A stretch of DNA of 7,829 bases from Thermoprotei archaeon (GCA_021158375.1 JAGGUS010000249.1:1-7829), one strand, 5' to 3'; shown: positions 1-7,255, counted from the stretch's first letter. Numbers and translations: made by a program. Notes: generated by a model not told the origin, from the letters alone.

Positions 1-1587
1 ATGAATCCTTAATATACACTCTATGATCTCTTTTAAGTCGTTCCATAAATTCTTTATTAATTTTTCATCACCTGTCCATAAAGCATCCCGATATACCATG
101 AGTATGTATTTAGGCATGAGGTCTACCATATGATAGGAATCTGGCCTCTTTAGTGAGTGGCCGAAATAGTGCATTACCCTACCTCTGGGATCTTTTCCAG
201 TCTTCATGACTATCTTTTCAACAGTCTTCTTTATTTTATTGAAATCAGTTACTATTGATGGATCTTTAGCTACAATTTTCTTGAACTCATTCATGTTTTC
301 AGGTATAGCCAAAGCGTAAAGGGTATAGTATGGTTCGACATCTGGAGAGAGTATCCACTCTGCATGTTGAAGTAAGAACTTCTTTTCAAGCTCTGGGAAC
401 AGCATTAATAACATTATTGAAGCATAATACATTACGTCTGTTGTATTGAATGCTGATGAGCCAGGGCCAGCATAGTATGGATCGTGATAGCCTTCCCATA
501 TGCCGAATTTACCATCTTTAGTAAACCAAGTAGCTTTCTGTAGTGTAGTTATTTGAGAGCCTATTAATGAAGAGAGCCAAGGCTCTATGTTAGTATCTAT
601 ATATAATACATCATGAAACTTCTTAGTGATGTCATAAAGGTAACTCAGGTTTTCGATAACGTACTTGATTACATCTTCTGCTGAACTGAACCAGTTTTCG
701 TACATGTGTCCAAGTACGGTTCCTTCCTCATCTATGTGGTTTGGAAAGAACCATGCGAGTATGAATAATACTTCCTTTTTCTCTTTGGGATCTAGTTTCA
801 CCTTAACCGTTATGATACCATAATGTGGATCCGCTCCTTCATATTCACTAGGTCCGTCTAATACACCATCTTTTCTGAAGTCAACCCACATTCTCTTAAG
901 AACTTCGAAGTCCTTTTTGACGTATGCAGTAGATGATGCTTCTTTCTCAGTAGTAGCGATTACTAACGATCCGTTATACATAGGATGATCTGGAGATAGA
1001 TTGCTTCCGCGCATAATGATAGCCACATATCTTTCTTCCTTTTTAACACTAGTTGATGAAATTACTCCTCTATCTAGACCTGAGAAGGGGTTTCTTATAG
1101 CGAAGAGGAGGTCTACCTCTAAGTTATCCTCAGTAGGGTTCTCAACTACAAACTTAAATAATGCGGTAGGCAATGCTGAATTCTTCACATCCCCAGGTAT
1201 AAATGGACTTAATGCTTCAAGGGATACCTTTGCGTCAACCCGCTCATCGCTATACTCTAGAAATGCTAATGGAGGTCTACCAGTGAAGGTTATGCGGTCT
1301 ACTGGCTTGAGCCAAGGAAGCCTATATGGATCTGCTCCAAGCTCATAACTCCTCGCTCTGAGAAGCCTTACCGTTATCCGTTCATTCCTTTTAACTCTGA
1401 CTCCAAAGAAGCTATCGTTAATATCCATAACTTGAAGACGCCTTTCTTCACGTCTACTACTCCATGGGCCATTATTGAATATATGCCATTCATGAAGACA
1501 TCCATCCGCTCTGATCTCTAGAGAACCAGTACCAAGCCCCCCTAGAACTATGCCAGAAGATATTACATGTTGATATACATACCTCAT
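1..1587 (-). CDS. GH116-family beta-glycosidase (GBA2/SSO1353-like), 3' end cut by window edge
   Basis: A single frame stays open for 529 codons from the ATG at 1587 to the left edge; the C-terminal part lies outside. The N-terminus has the glycine-rich GGLGTG motif (residues 16-21) followed by GCLHEWHIFNN, typical of the GH116 N-terminal beta domain. Further on, FGIWEG gives the likely nucleophile Glu365 and NTTDVMYYAS gives Asp384; LLMLFPELE and PKYILMVYRDALWTGD (to Asp507) follow the order seen in GBA2 and in the Sulfolobus enzyme SSO1353. The family hydrolyses beta-glucosides, beta-xylosides and some N-acetylglucosaminides with retention. The acid/base aspartate lies nearer the C-terminus and is probably outside the window. 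There is no signal peptide or membrane segment, so it is probably cytoplasmic, acting on imported oligosaccharides. The start is supported by a GGGG tract 9-12 bases upstream and a TATA box. Family assignment is fairly sure; substrate is not. Confidence 0.82.
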   Translation of the reverse strand, partial: MRYVYQHVISSGIVLGGLGTGSLEIRADGCLHEWHIFNNGPWSSRREERRLQVMDINDSFFGVRVKRNERITVRLLRARSYELGADPYRLPWLKPVDRITFTGRPPLAFLEYSDERVDAKVSLEALSPFIPGDVKNSALPTALFKFVVENPTEDNLEVDLLFAIRNPFSGLDRGVISSTSVKKEERYVAIIMRGSNLSPDHPMYNGSLVIATTEKEASSTAYVKKDFEVLKRMWVDFRKDGVLDGPSEYEGADPHYGIITVKVKLDPKEKKEVLFILAWFFPNHIDEEGTVLGHMYENWFSSAEDVIKYVIENLSYLYDITKKFHDVLYIDTNIEPWLSSLIGSQITTLQKATWFTKDGKFGIWEGYHDPYYAGPGSSAFNTTDVMYYASIMLLMLFPELEKKFLLQHAEWILSPDVEPYYTLYALAIPENMNEFKKIVAKDPSIVTDFNKIKKTVEKIVMKTGKDPRGRVMHYFGHSLKRPDSYHMVDLMPKYILMVYRDALWTGDEKLIKNLWNDLKEIIECILRIH

Positions 1588-1592
1588 TAATT

Positions 1593-1630
1593 GATCCCCA
1601 AAACCTTAATCATAATTTAGACGATTTAAG
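1593..1630 (-). promoter_or_regulatory. TATA box and short leader of the GH116 gene
   Basis: CTTAAATC at 1630-1623 resembles a crenarchaeal TATA box, with purines just upstream. It lies about 39 bases before the ATG at 1587, so a start site about 26 bases downstream would fall near 1600 and leave a leader of roughly 13 bases. That leader would contain GGGGAT (1599-1594), a partial match to an archaeal ribosome-binding site. The gene may therefore be transcribed separately from the upstream hydrolase. Confidence 0.45.
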
Positions 1631-1634
1631 TCTT

Positions 1635-1650
1635 AACAAAAAGAAATTAT
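1635..1650 (-). terminator. T-rich terminator-like tract after the GH-A hydrolase
   Basis: On the minus strand this stretch reads as a T-rich tract including TTTCTTTTTG. It lies about 100 bases past the hydrolase stop and immediately before the TATA box of the GH116 gene. Archaeal termination uses T-rich tracts without a required hairpin, so this is a plausible end for the hydrolase transcript. T-rich DNA is common in such an intergenic region, so the call is weak. Confidence 0.3.
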
Positions 1651-1750
1651 TAGGAGGACTTTAACGATCATGCTAATAGTATCTTGACCTATTATAGCTT
1701 AGATCACTTCAAGCTTAAAATAAGGACTGGAATAAACGCAATAATTACGA

Positions 1751-4027
1751 TCAATCTTTAGCTATAATTTCATACCATATTGTTCTGTATTTAGGATCTA
1801 TTTCAAATACTTTGTACTCTCCTTTAGCGGATATAGGTAATTTAGTAACTCTGTTGCCCCTGCTATCTAACGCCCACACTTCAATCTCTTTATTTGTCTT
1901 AATCTTTATAGTTGCTTTTAGTCCTTCAACTAGAGTTGGGCCTTCCCCCCAATCTCCGATTTTACCCCATTGAAATAGACATGTGATCTTTCTCCCCCTT
2001 AGTTTTCTTAAGTCCTTCATCTTAGTTGATCCAACTGCCAGTACTTCTCTGGTTTCGTAGTCCCTAATCACCATTCCTTTATTCGTAACATAACCAGTAG
2101 CTATTAACAATATTTTACTCCAATTGTAGAAATCCTCGTCTTCTCTCGTTATTAAGGTCAATACTCCCCATCCATCCAGTATTGTGTTATCAACTTCTAT
2201 AGTGATCCTTCTAAGGCTAAATTTCCTTCTACCTATAAAACCTATTAATGCTATTGTCCTGTTAGTGTTTACAATTATTACACCTCTATCCTTTTTAGAT
2301 ACATCCCATATTACTTCTCCTGTATCAGATGCGAATATTCCGCTCTTAACTGATGGTGGTAATGCTACTTCTGAGGGGCCTAATACTCTACCATGCGGAG
2401 ATGGTGAACTCAAAGTAACCGTCGCTATCTTATGGATAAGCGCCATTTCCTGAGAAATTCCTACATCTATTGCAGTAGCGTATTTGAAGTCCTTTAAAAA
2501 CCTTTGTTCACTACCGATAGATAGGTCAGCAACTACGTATTCTTTTGCAGGACTTACATCTCCTCTTACGTATATCATATATGCGGGAAGCATTAAGGCC
2601 ATCTTAATTGGATTTTGGTCTATATCGAAGTACCCTCGTAACCTTCTAGCATCCCAATCATCAAGTTCACCATAAGTGAAATAGGTGATGCCATCCCAAT
2701 CCTGCAGAGCAGCGTATATAGCTAAAATCAATGTTCCTTCAGGGCCATACGTGTTTGGATTTGGATGATCATATTCGCTAACAGTGAATGGTTTTCCATA
2801 GACTCTAAAGCTAGCAAGTCTTACTATAGTACTTTCAGCGGGATGATTTACCATTGGTTCATTTAATACGTACCAGTTCTGTGGATCCCATTGTTTTTCT
2901 GGAAATTTCGGATGCTGCCAATATGCATGGGCATCAACTACATCAAACTTAGATGCTATATTTAGAGGACTAAACCAACATGTAGATGCAATGATTAGTG
3001 CCTTACAGCCGACTTTCTGCTTCAAGAAGTCATATATGTCAGTGAATGTATCTAACTCTAAATGCCAGAGGAAGTCGATCCATGCCTCCCTGATGAACTG
3101 AGGAGATCTCCAGTATAGATCTTTAGTTATTACAGGAGCTTCTATGTCATTAATACCCCATGTCTTTAAAACTTCTTCTATTGACCCAAATCGCATCTTA
3201 AGATATGTATTCCACTTTTCTCTAAGTTCCTCTTTATATATTTGAGGGAGTCTGCTTACGAGATCGGTAAGGAGATACCAAAACCATGTACCCATTTCAT
3301 TTACGATCTCTACGAAGGCTACAACTGGATCCTCGGCATAGGTCATACCAGTATAGGGATTGCGATGTCTTAGAAGATTGTAAGCGAATTCTTTATAAAG
3401 CGCTCTGACTTGAGGATCGATGAAAATCAATGCATGTTGATCCTTTCTATCCATTTTCTCTATCTCGGGTGGAAGTCCATCCGTTGATTTAAATTTACGA
3501 GCAACAAGTAGGCCTATGCTAACATATATTCCGTTTTCCTTAAGTTTTGCAACGAAATAGTCTAATCTATCTAAATAATTAGGATCGAAGTGCCTAGTAT
3601 CCTTAGCCCTATAGCCGCCAAATATATTAACTTCTTCCCATTCAGCATCAAGCCCGTGTAGTCTAACTAGATTCACTCCTAATTTGACAAGCCTCTTAGC
3701 GATCTTCTCAGCATCTTCCTTTCTTGGGAAGATTGCGCCACCTCCTATGTTAACGCCAAAGAATTTCATCCGTTTACCATTAACATAGAAATGACCATCA
3801 GCTCCCACATATACTCGCCCAATGGTTCTGCTTTGCTTAATAGTCCATGAGCTTACGCTGGTCGCTGTACTTGAGGAATCGTCCCATGGTATGTAGAATT
3901 GAAATAATTCATACTCTCTAGGAGCTATGAGCATAGTTAATAAGACGAGTATTACCATTATAAGCGCTATACTTGATAGTAACATATTTCTGGGCCTTCT
4001 TGGTATGAGAAGATTGATACGTCGCAC
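1751..4027 (-). CDS. Membrane-anchored extracellular glycoside hydrolase, clan GH-A (divergent GH5/cellulase-like)
   Basis: This 758-residue protein starts with basic residues (RRPRN) and a hydrophobic helix at about 15-35, consistent with an N-terminal anchor and an outward-facing enzyme. A short linker leads to FYVNGKRMKFFGVNIGGG (about 80-97), the entry of a (beta/alpha)8 glycosidase barrel. VRLHG holds Arg122 and His124. IVNEMG gives the probable acid/base Glu244 after strand 4; DAHAYW (365-370) and VSEYDHPNPN with the probable nucleophile Glu418 mark the later strands. The Asn-Glu pair and the 174-residue spacing fit clan GH-A. A second NEP motif at 389-391 is too close to Glu418 to be the acid/base. 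Residues from about 500 on are probably beta-rich accessory domains. The GTG start follows a TATA box at leaderless distance. It is likely an endo-acting enzyme feeding the neighbouring transporter; the family number and substrate (cellulose, mannan, other) cannot be read from sequence alone. Confidence 0.78.
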   Translation of the reverse strand: MRRINLLIPRRPRNMLLSSIALIMVILVLLTMLIAPREYELFQFYIPWDDSSSTATSVSSWTIKQSRTIGRVYVGADGHFYVNGKRMKFFGVNIGGGAIFPRKEDAEKIAKRLVKLGVNLVRLHGLDAEWEEVNIFGGYRAKDTRHFDPNYLDRLDYFVAKLKENGIYVSIGLLVARKFKSTDGLPPEIEKMDRKDQHALIFIDPQVRALYKEFAYNLLRHRNPYTGMTYAEDPVVAFVEIVNEMGTWFWYLLTDLVSRLPQIYKEELREKWNTYLKMRFGSIEEVLKTWGINDIEAPVITKDLYWRSPQFIREAWIDFLWHLELDTFTDIYDFLKQKVGCKALIIASTCWFSPLNIASKFDVVDAHAYWQHPKFPEKQWDPQNWYVLNEPMVNHPAESTIVRLASFRVYGKPFTVSEYDHPNPNTYGPEGTLILAIYAALQDWDGITYFTYGELDDWDARRLRGYFDIDQNPIKMALMLPAYMIYVRGDVSPAKEYVVADLSIGSEQRFLKDFKYATAIDVGISQEMALIHKIATVTLSSPSPHGRVLGPSEVALPPSVKSGIFASDTGEVIWDVSKKDRGVIIVNTNRTIALIGFIGRRKFSLRRITIEVDNTILDGWGVLTLITREDEDFYNWSKILLIATGYVTNKGMVIRDYETREVLAVGSTKMKDLRKLRGRKITCLFQWGKIGDWGEGPTLVEGLKATIKIKTNKEIEVWALDSRGNRVTKLPISAKGEYKVFEIDPKYRTIWYEIIAKD

Positions 4028-4050
4028 AATTATAACTAGTATAATATAAA

Positions 4051-4066
4051 TAAGTTATAACTTTTC
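4051..4066 (-). promoter_or_regulatory. TATA box and BRE of the GH-A hydrolase gene (leaderless)
   Basis: TTATAACTTA at 4060-4051 is preceded by the purine-rich GAAAAG (4066-4061), matching an archaeal BRE plus TATA arrangement. The centre is about 28 bases upstream of the GTG at 4027, so transcription should begin at or next to the start codon. No ribosome-binding site is seen before the GTG, as expected for a leaderless message. Another AT-rich stretch nearer the gene makes the exact box uncertain. Confidence 0.5.
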
Positions 4067-4109
4067 ATTCCTATCCCGTCATATTTAAAATAGGCGGTAA
4101 TTATAGATG

Positions 4110-4412
4110 TTATTGATTAGTCATTCTTTCTAATAAGGCACGTATCTTACTTAATTCCTTTAACACTTGCTTTTCAAACGTCTCCTTTTGGGACTAGTTT
4201 GAGCATTCTCAATCTGCTCTCTAACAGTATTTTGTCTCCTGGACATCCATGTGAGCAAATACGACTTCAGGTACAAATGTGCCTTTAGCAACTGTACGAA
4301 AACCTAGTGTAACTAGCCCTAAGACCCTTTGTAATGGTCTCTGCTTATACTCAATGCCATTTATCTTAAGGATAGGGATACTATTTTCGTTTTCACCAAA
4401 CTCCCTTCTAAA
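4110..4412 (-). pseudogene. Decayed gene of unknown family
   Basis: One minus-strand frame reads as protein-like sequence from about 4412 through PILKINGIEYKQRPLQ, then LGLVTLGFRTVAKG and VPEVVFAHMDVQE. It then hits three in-frame stops (TAG, TGA, TAG) within about 35 bases and resumes as ETFEKQVLKELSKIRALLE, a charged probable helix, ending at TAA 4110-4112. In the middle, another frame gives LLESRLRMLKLVPKGD, so either two compensating frameshifts or several substitutions broke the gene. The upstream end meets TAA TAG directly before the readable part, so the true start is lost. Composition resembles a soluble alpha/beta protein with a helical C-terminus. I do not recognise the family. Confidence 0.45.
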
Positions 4413-4454
4413 CTATTAGCCTATTGCCCTTTACGGTGTAACTTCTTATTGAAA

Positions 4455-4638
4455 TTACAATATCATGGCAATCAGTAGAGAAATAACGCTAATGATATAG
4501 TTAATGGGGGTATACTGTGAAAAATAGGATCAATAGTGCAGGTTCGTTATCTATGAATGATACGGTAAGAGGTATATATCAACTAAGGACGCATACTAGT
4601 ACTGTTATGACAGTATAAATTGAATAGAGTATCTTCAT
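4455..4638 (-). pseudogene. Decayed small membrane protein
   Basis: From an ATG at 4638 the frame reads a hydrophobic peptide (MKILYSIYTVITVLVCVLS), meets an in-frame TGA at 4581-4579 where a Trp codon would fit, and continues as YIPLTVSFIDNEP plus another hydrophobic stretch. At a run of five C (minus strand, 4510-4506) it is lost to a nearby stop, but the next frame continues NYIISVISLLIAMIL to TAA at 4457-4455. Reconstructed, this is a protein of about 60 residues with two or three membrane segments. AT-rich DNA easily yields hydrophobic peptides by chance, so this is tentative. It may have been the partner of the decayed gene just downstream. Confidence 0.33.
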
Positions 4639-4680
4639 TTAGCTATGCCTCTGGATGTCATAGGCCATCGCTACATGAGG

Positions 4681-4709
4681 AGTTAGGATGAATACCTAAA
4701 TACCTAACT
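4681..4709. repeat. Overlapping direct repeats inside an inverted repeat
   Basis: AATACCTAA occurs at 4691-4699 and again at 4699-4707, so the units overlap by one base with an 8-base period. They lie within the inverted pair AGTTAGG (4681-4687) and CCTAACT (4703-4709). This could be a regulator-binding site or a small RNA hairpin past the binding-protein gene, or a chance arrangement. Nothing else ties it to a function. Confidence 0.4.
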
Positions 4710-4756
4710 ATGAAAAATGTTAAGAAATCAGGATTTAATTATAGTCAGAATATCAG

Positions 4757-4770
4757 ATAAAATAAAAAGG
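4757..4770 (-). terminator. T-rich terminator of the binding-protein transcript
   Basis: On the minus strand CCTTTTTATTTTAT begins about 17 bases past the TAA of the substrate-binding protein. A five-T run followed by a four-T run just after a stop codon is the usual form of an intrinsic archaeal terminator. It would end the transporter transcript before the decayed region. Confidence 0.5.
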
Positions 4771-4786
4771 ATTATTAACAGTATGC

Positions 4787-6916
4787 TTAAGAAGCTCCAG
4801 GTTTTCTGCGTAAGACTACTACTATGAGAGCTAATAGGACTATAGTCTCTACTACAACTACAGCTATTAAGGCGTTCACCTTGCTCTTCAAGCCTGAGAG
4901 CTCCTCCACCTTTGCGCTAAGGCCACTTAATGCATTTACTGTAGACTTGAGAGAGCTTATATCGCTACTAAGACCGGATATTCTGCCTGAGAGGTCTGTT
5001 ACTGTAGACTCTACTTTAGATAAGCGCTGGTTTAAGTCATTTACAGTCATATTTAGCCTCTCTAAGAATGACTTTGTCTTGAGCGCCTTGATAGTATTAG
5101 ATAGATCCTCAAGGAACTTCGATGTTGGGAACTGTAAATCTCTTACCCAGCTTGGTATTGTTGGGGTCTCTCCTTTTGGTGCTATACACCAGTACACAGG
5201 CATGCTATCGCAGGTCCCTCCCCATAGGCTTGCTGTGGAGAACCAAGCTCTATTCTCATCATTTGGCCAACCAACCCAGTACTCCTCAGAGTATTCATAC
5301 CAGACAGCTCCGTAGAATAGTGGTATTGCAGGTAAGTCCTTCAGTGCTATCTCCTCTAACTTACTGTATATCTTTGCGAGCTCGGTCTCGTTAGTCGTAG
5401 CAGCAGCTTCATCTAGCAATTTCGCCACTTCAGGGTTATGATAGCGCTCATAATCGCCACTTGGATAGACCTGCCCTACAGGGCCAGTTAGTCTATCGTC
5501 CATGACTACTCTAAATACGTTCCATGGGTGGTCGAAACCTGGATCCGCAGTCCACATTAGCACCATGTCGAACTTTCCAGTAATGATGTTCTGCCACCAT
5601 ACGGTATAATCCGGGAAGTATGTGGATACGTCAATTCCTATTTTCTTTAGATTATCTGCTATGAGTTTACAGGCCATCATCCAGTCCGTCCATCCATAAG
5701 GTACGCTGATAGTGAATGGCCCTAGTTTAGTACCATCGGGCATCTCTCTTATGCCATCTCCATCTCTATCGATAATGCCAGCATCATCAAGAATCTTCTT
5801 TGCCATTTCTAAGTTATAGTCATAACCGTACTTCTTGACTAGGGTCTCGTTAATCCACTTAGCATATGTTGGGTATATGTGTACTATTAACGTTGGTGAA
5901 GCCCTTACGCTATAGTTGAAGTAAGCTTTACTTATCACATCATTATAGGGTATAGCGTATGCTATTGCCCTTCTTACAGTAGTATCGTTTAATGGATACT
6001 TTGCATAAGTAATGAGCAGTACTATTGGACCGCCTAATAGGAAGTATGGTGGTTTCTTGAAGTAAGTACTTCTAGCTAAGTGCTTCTTAGTCCAGTACTC
6101 CCATATTGCAGGATAGAAGTCTGTAGAGGCATCATGCTTCCCTTCTTCGAATGCTAATGCAGAAGCAGTATTATCTTTATATTCTATCCTTCCGATGTAC
6201 TTCGGCCTTGGTAGCCCAAATATGTCCTTACCCCACCAGTTATCTACTCTCTCGAAAATCCAGTGGTCTGCAGCCCACATCATAAGTCTATATGGCCCAC
6301 AACCGATAATTTTACTAGGATCGTCATCTTTGAACTCAGTTATTTTTGCACCTAGCTTAGCTTCTAACTCTTCGAATCTATGCTTTGGTAGAATGAATAC
6401 GGAATGCAACGCAGCAAATAGTTGGAAGTAGTTTATCTTCTTCAATACAAATCTAACAGTCCTGGGACCAACTACTTCCACTTTGTCTAGATAATCCCAA
6501 TAACCACTCCACGTTGTAGTGTACTTCTTGCCTAAATCGAACGTATACTTTACGTCCTCTGCTGTAACTGGCTCACCGTCCCACCATGTAGCCTCAGGCC
6601 TTATATACACGTCTAACGTCTTCTCATTGACCCATTTATAGCCCGATGCCAAGTACGGTATCCATACATTATCCCTTGAGTTATATAGGAATAGCGTACA
6701 GTACATCAGATGTACTCCCCAGGATATCTCTGGCAGGAGTGGGTTCCATCCACTTGGAGCTGCGGCACCAGTACATTCGCCAATCCATACAATCTCGTTC
6801 CTTGGTATTGCTTGAGCAGAGGTATATGCTATTATGGAGAATACCGGGAACAGTATGGTTAAAATGCAGAACGTCGTCAAGATAATTCGCGAATTAAAAT
6901 TTCGGGTCAACATCAT
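4787..6916 (-). CDS. Membrane-anchored ABC transporter solute-binding protein, family 5 (Opp/Dpp type), probably oligosaccharide
   Basis: This 709-residue protein captures a solute outside the cell and hands it to an ABC importer. It has a signal peptide (hydrophobic 11-30, likely cut after SAQA at 36). A family-5 binding domain spans about 40-560, with typical stretches such as RPEATWWDGEPVTAEDVKYT (106-125) and LNDTTVRRAIAYAI (309-322). DRDGDGIREMPDG (383-395) is a calcium-loop-like motif common in archaeal members. Residues about 600-680 form heptad-like coiled coil, followed by a membrane helix (about 683-702) and RRK, tethering the protein to the membrane. The start is the first of two ATGs; a TATA box at leaderless distance supports it, though the second ATG is possible. 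Archaeal relatives bind sugars or peptides; the glycosidase neighbours favour an oligosaccharide. Family call is secure, ligand is inference. Confidence 0.9.
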   Translation of the reverse strand: MMLTRNFNSRIILTTFCILTILFPVFSIIAYTSAQAIPRNEIVWIGECTGAAAPSGWNPLLPEISWGVHLMYCTLFLYNSRDNVWIPYLASGYKWVNEKTLDVYIRPEATWWDGEPVTAEDVKYTFDLGKKYTTTWSGYWDYLDKVEVVGPRTVRFVLKKINYFQLFAALHSVFILPKHRFEELEAKLGAKITEFKDDDPSKIIGCGPYRLMMWAADHWIFERVDNWWGKDIFGLPRPKYIGRIEYKDNTASALAFEEGKHDASTDFYPAIWEYWTKKHLARSTYFKKPPYFLLGGPIVLLITYAKYPLNDTTVRRAIAYAIPYNDVISKAYFNYSVRASPTLIVHIYPTYAKWINETLVKKYGYDYNLEMAKKILDDAGIIDRDGDGIREMPDGTKLGPFTISVPYGWTDWMMACKLIADNLKKIGIDVSTYFPDYTVWWQNIITGKFDMVLMWTADPGFDHPWNVFRVVMDDRLTGPVGQVYPSGDYERYHNPEVAKLLDEAAATTNETELAKIYSKLEEIALKDLPAIPLFYGAVWYEYSEEYWVGWPNDENRAWFSTASLWGGTCDSMPVYWCIAPKGETPTIPSWVRDLQFPTSKFLEDLSNTIKALKTKSFLERLNMTVNDLNQRLSKVESTVTDLSGRISGLSSDISSLKSTVNALSGLSAKVEELSGLKSKVNALIAVVVVETIVLLALIVVVLRRKPGAS

Positions 6917-6937
6917 TTACATGTATAAAGTTAACAA

Positions 6938-6952
6938 TATTTAAGCGTTTTC
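6938..6952 (-). promoter_or_regulatory. TATA box and BRE of the binding-protein gene (leaderless)
   Basis: CTTAAATA at 6945-6938, preceded by the purine-rich GAAAACG (6952-6946), is a good archaeal promoter core. Its centre is about 25 bases before the ATG at 6916, so the message should start at or beside the start codon. No ribosome-binding site precedes the ATG. This gives the binding protein its own promoter inside the transporter cluster, consistent with binding proteins being made in excess over the membrane and ATPase subunits. Confidence 0.6.
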
Positions 6953-6982
6953 TAAAGGGACTTTATATTAGTGCTATAAATA

Positions 6983-7255
6983 CTAAGGGGTATGAGGATG
7001 GTTAGGAAATTGCGATATCCTTGTAACGTATTGATCTCTAAGTTCTTTCCTTATACGTGTTAGTATAAGCACAATAATTAGCAGTGTAACTATAAGTAAG
7101 AACAATGTATACTTAAATTCAAATCGCCAAGTATATCCGTGTGCAATATAATAAATCACGCATATGAGCTCTAGTAGGAAAAGCCATAGGAGTATTGTCA
7201 GCAATTGTTTTTCCATCAAGTAGTAGCGTATGTTCATCACCTTAAGTGAAATCAC
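6983..7255 (-). CDS. Small two-helix membrane protein of unknown function
   Basis: This protein of 90 residues has two strongly hydrophobic segments (about 17-39 and 48-67), a short polar loop HGYTWRFEFK between them, and a charged C-terminal tail RIRKELRDQYVTRISQF. I do not recognise the family. The GTG at 7255 overlaps the last 14 bases of the ATPase gene. A GTG at 7240 or ATG at 7237 (84 residues) is a serious rival, because GGAGTGAT at 7258-7251 lies 10-13 bases before them as a ribosome-binding site. Close packing between the ATPase and binding-protein genes implies co-transcription and perhaps a role linked to the transporter, such as an accessory membrane subunit. No catalytic or metal-binding motif is visible. 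Existence as a gene is likely; function is unknown. Confidence 0.68.
   Translation of the reverse strand: MISLKVMNIRYYLMEKQLLTILLWLFLLELICVIYYIAHGYTWRFEFKYTLFLLIVTLLIIVLILTRIRKELRDQYVTRISQFPNHPHTP

Larger units (their letters stand above)
4028..4786. other. 759-base region without an intact gene
   Basis: This gap between the binding-protein gene and the hydrolase gene is unusually long for a compact archaeal genome. From high to low coordinates it holds a T-rich terminator-like tract, a small cluster of direct and inverted repeats, two probable decayed genes on the minus strand, and the hydrolase promoter. I see no tRNA, CRISPR array, transposase or credible intact reading frame on either strand. 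Confidence 0.6.

Noticed and set aside
1001..1348. Plus-strand open frame of 115 codons
   Set aside because: It lies wholly opposite the GH116 coding frame, which has conserved motifs on the minus strand; no domain is visible in it.
1651..1685. Plus-strand GGAGG followed by ATG at about 1670
   Set aside because: The reading frame ends after five codons; the match looks accidental.
2184..2675. Two short plus-strand open frames opposite the GH-A hydrolase
   Set aside because: Antisense to a clear protein frame, with no start signal or recognisable motif.
2854..2862. NEP motif in the hydrolase (residues 389-391) as the acid/base
   Set aside because: It lies only 28 residues before the nucleophile candidate Glu418; Glu244 in VNEMG has the spacing expected for clan GH-A.
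4517..4618. Plus-strand 33-codon frame with a GTG start preceded by GGGGG
   Set aside because: Very short, no recognisable motif, and overlaps the better-supported relic on the minus strand.
4824..5315. Plus-strand open frame of 163 codons, with a second one at 5122-5394
   Set aside because: Both are antisense to the coiled-coil and C-terminal part of the binding protein; the low-complexity coding strand explains the open antisense frames.
6195..6885. Two plus-strand open frames (6195-6431 and 6646-6885)
   Set aside because: Antisense to the N-terminal half of the binding protein, with no protein-like features.
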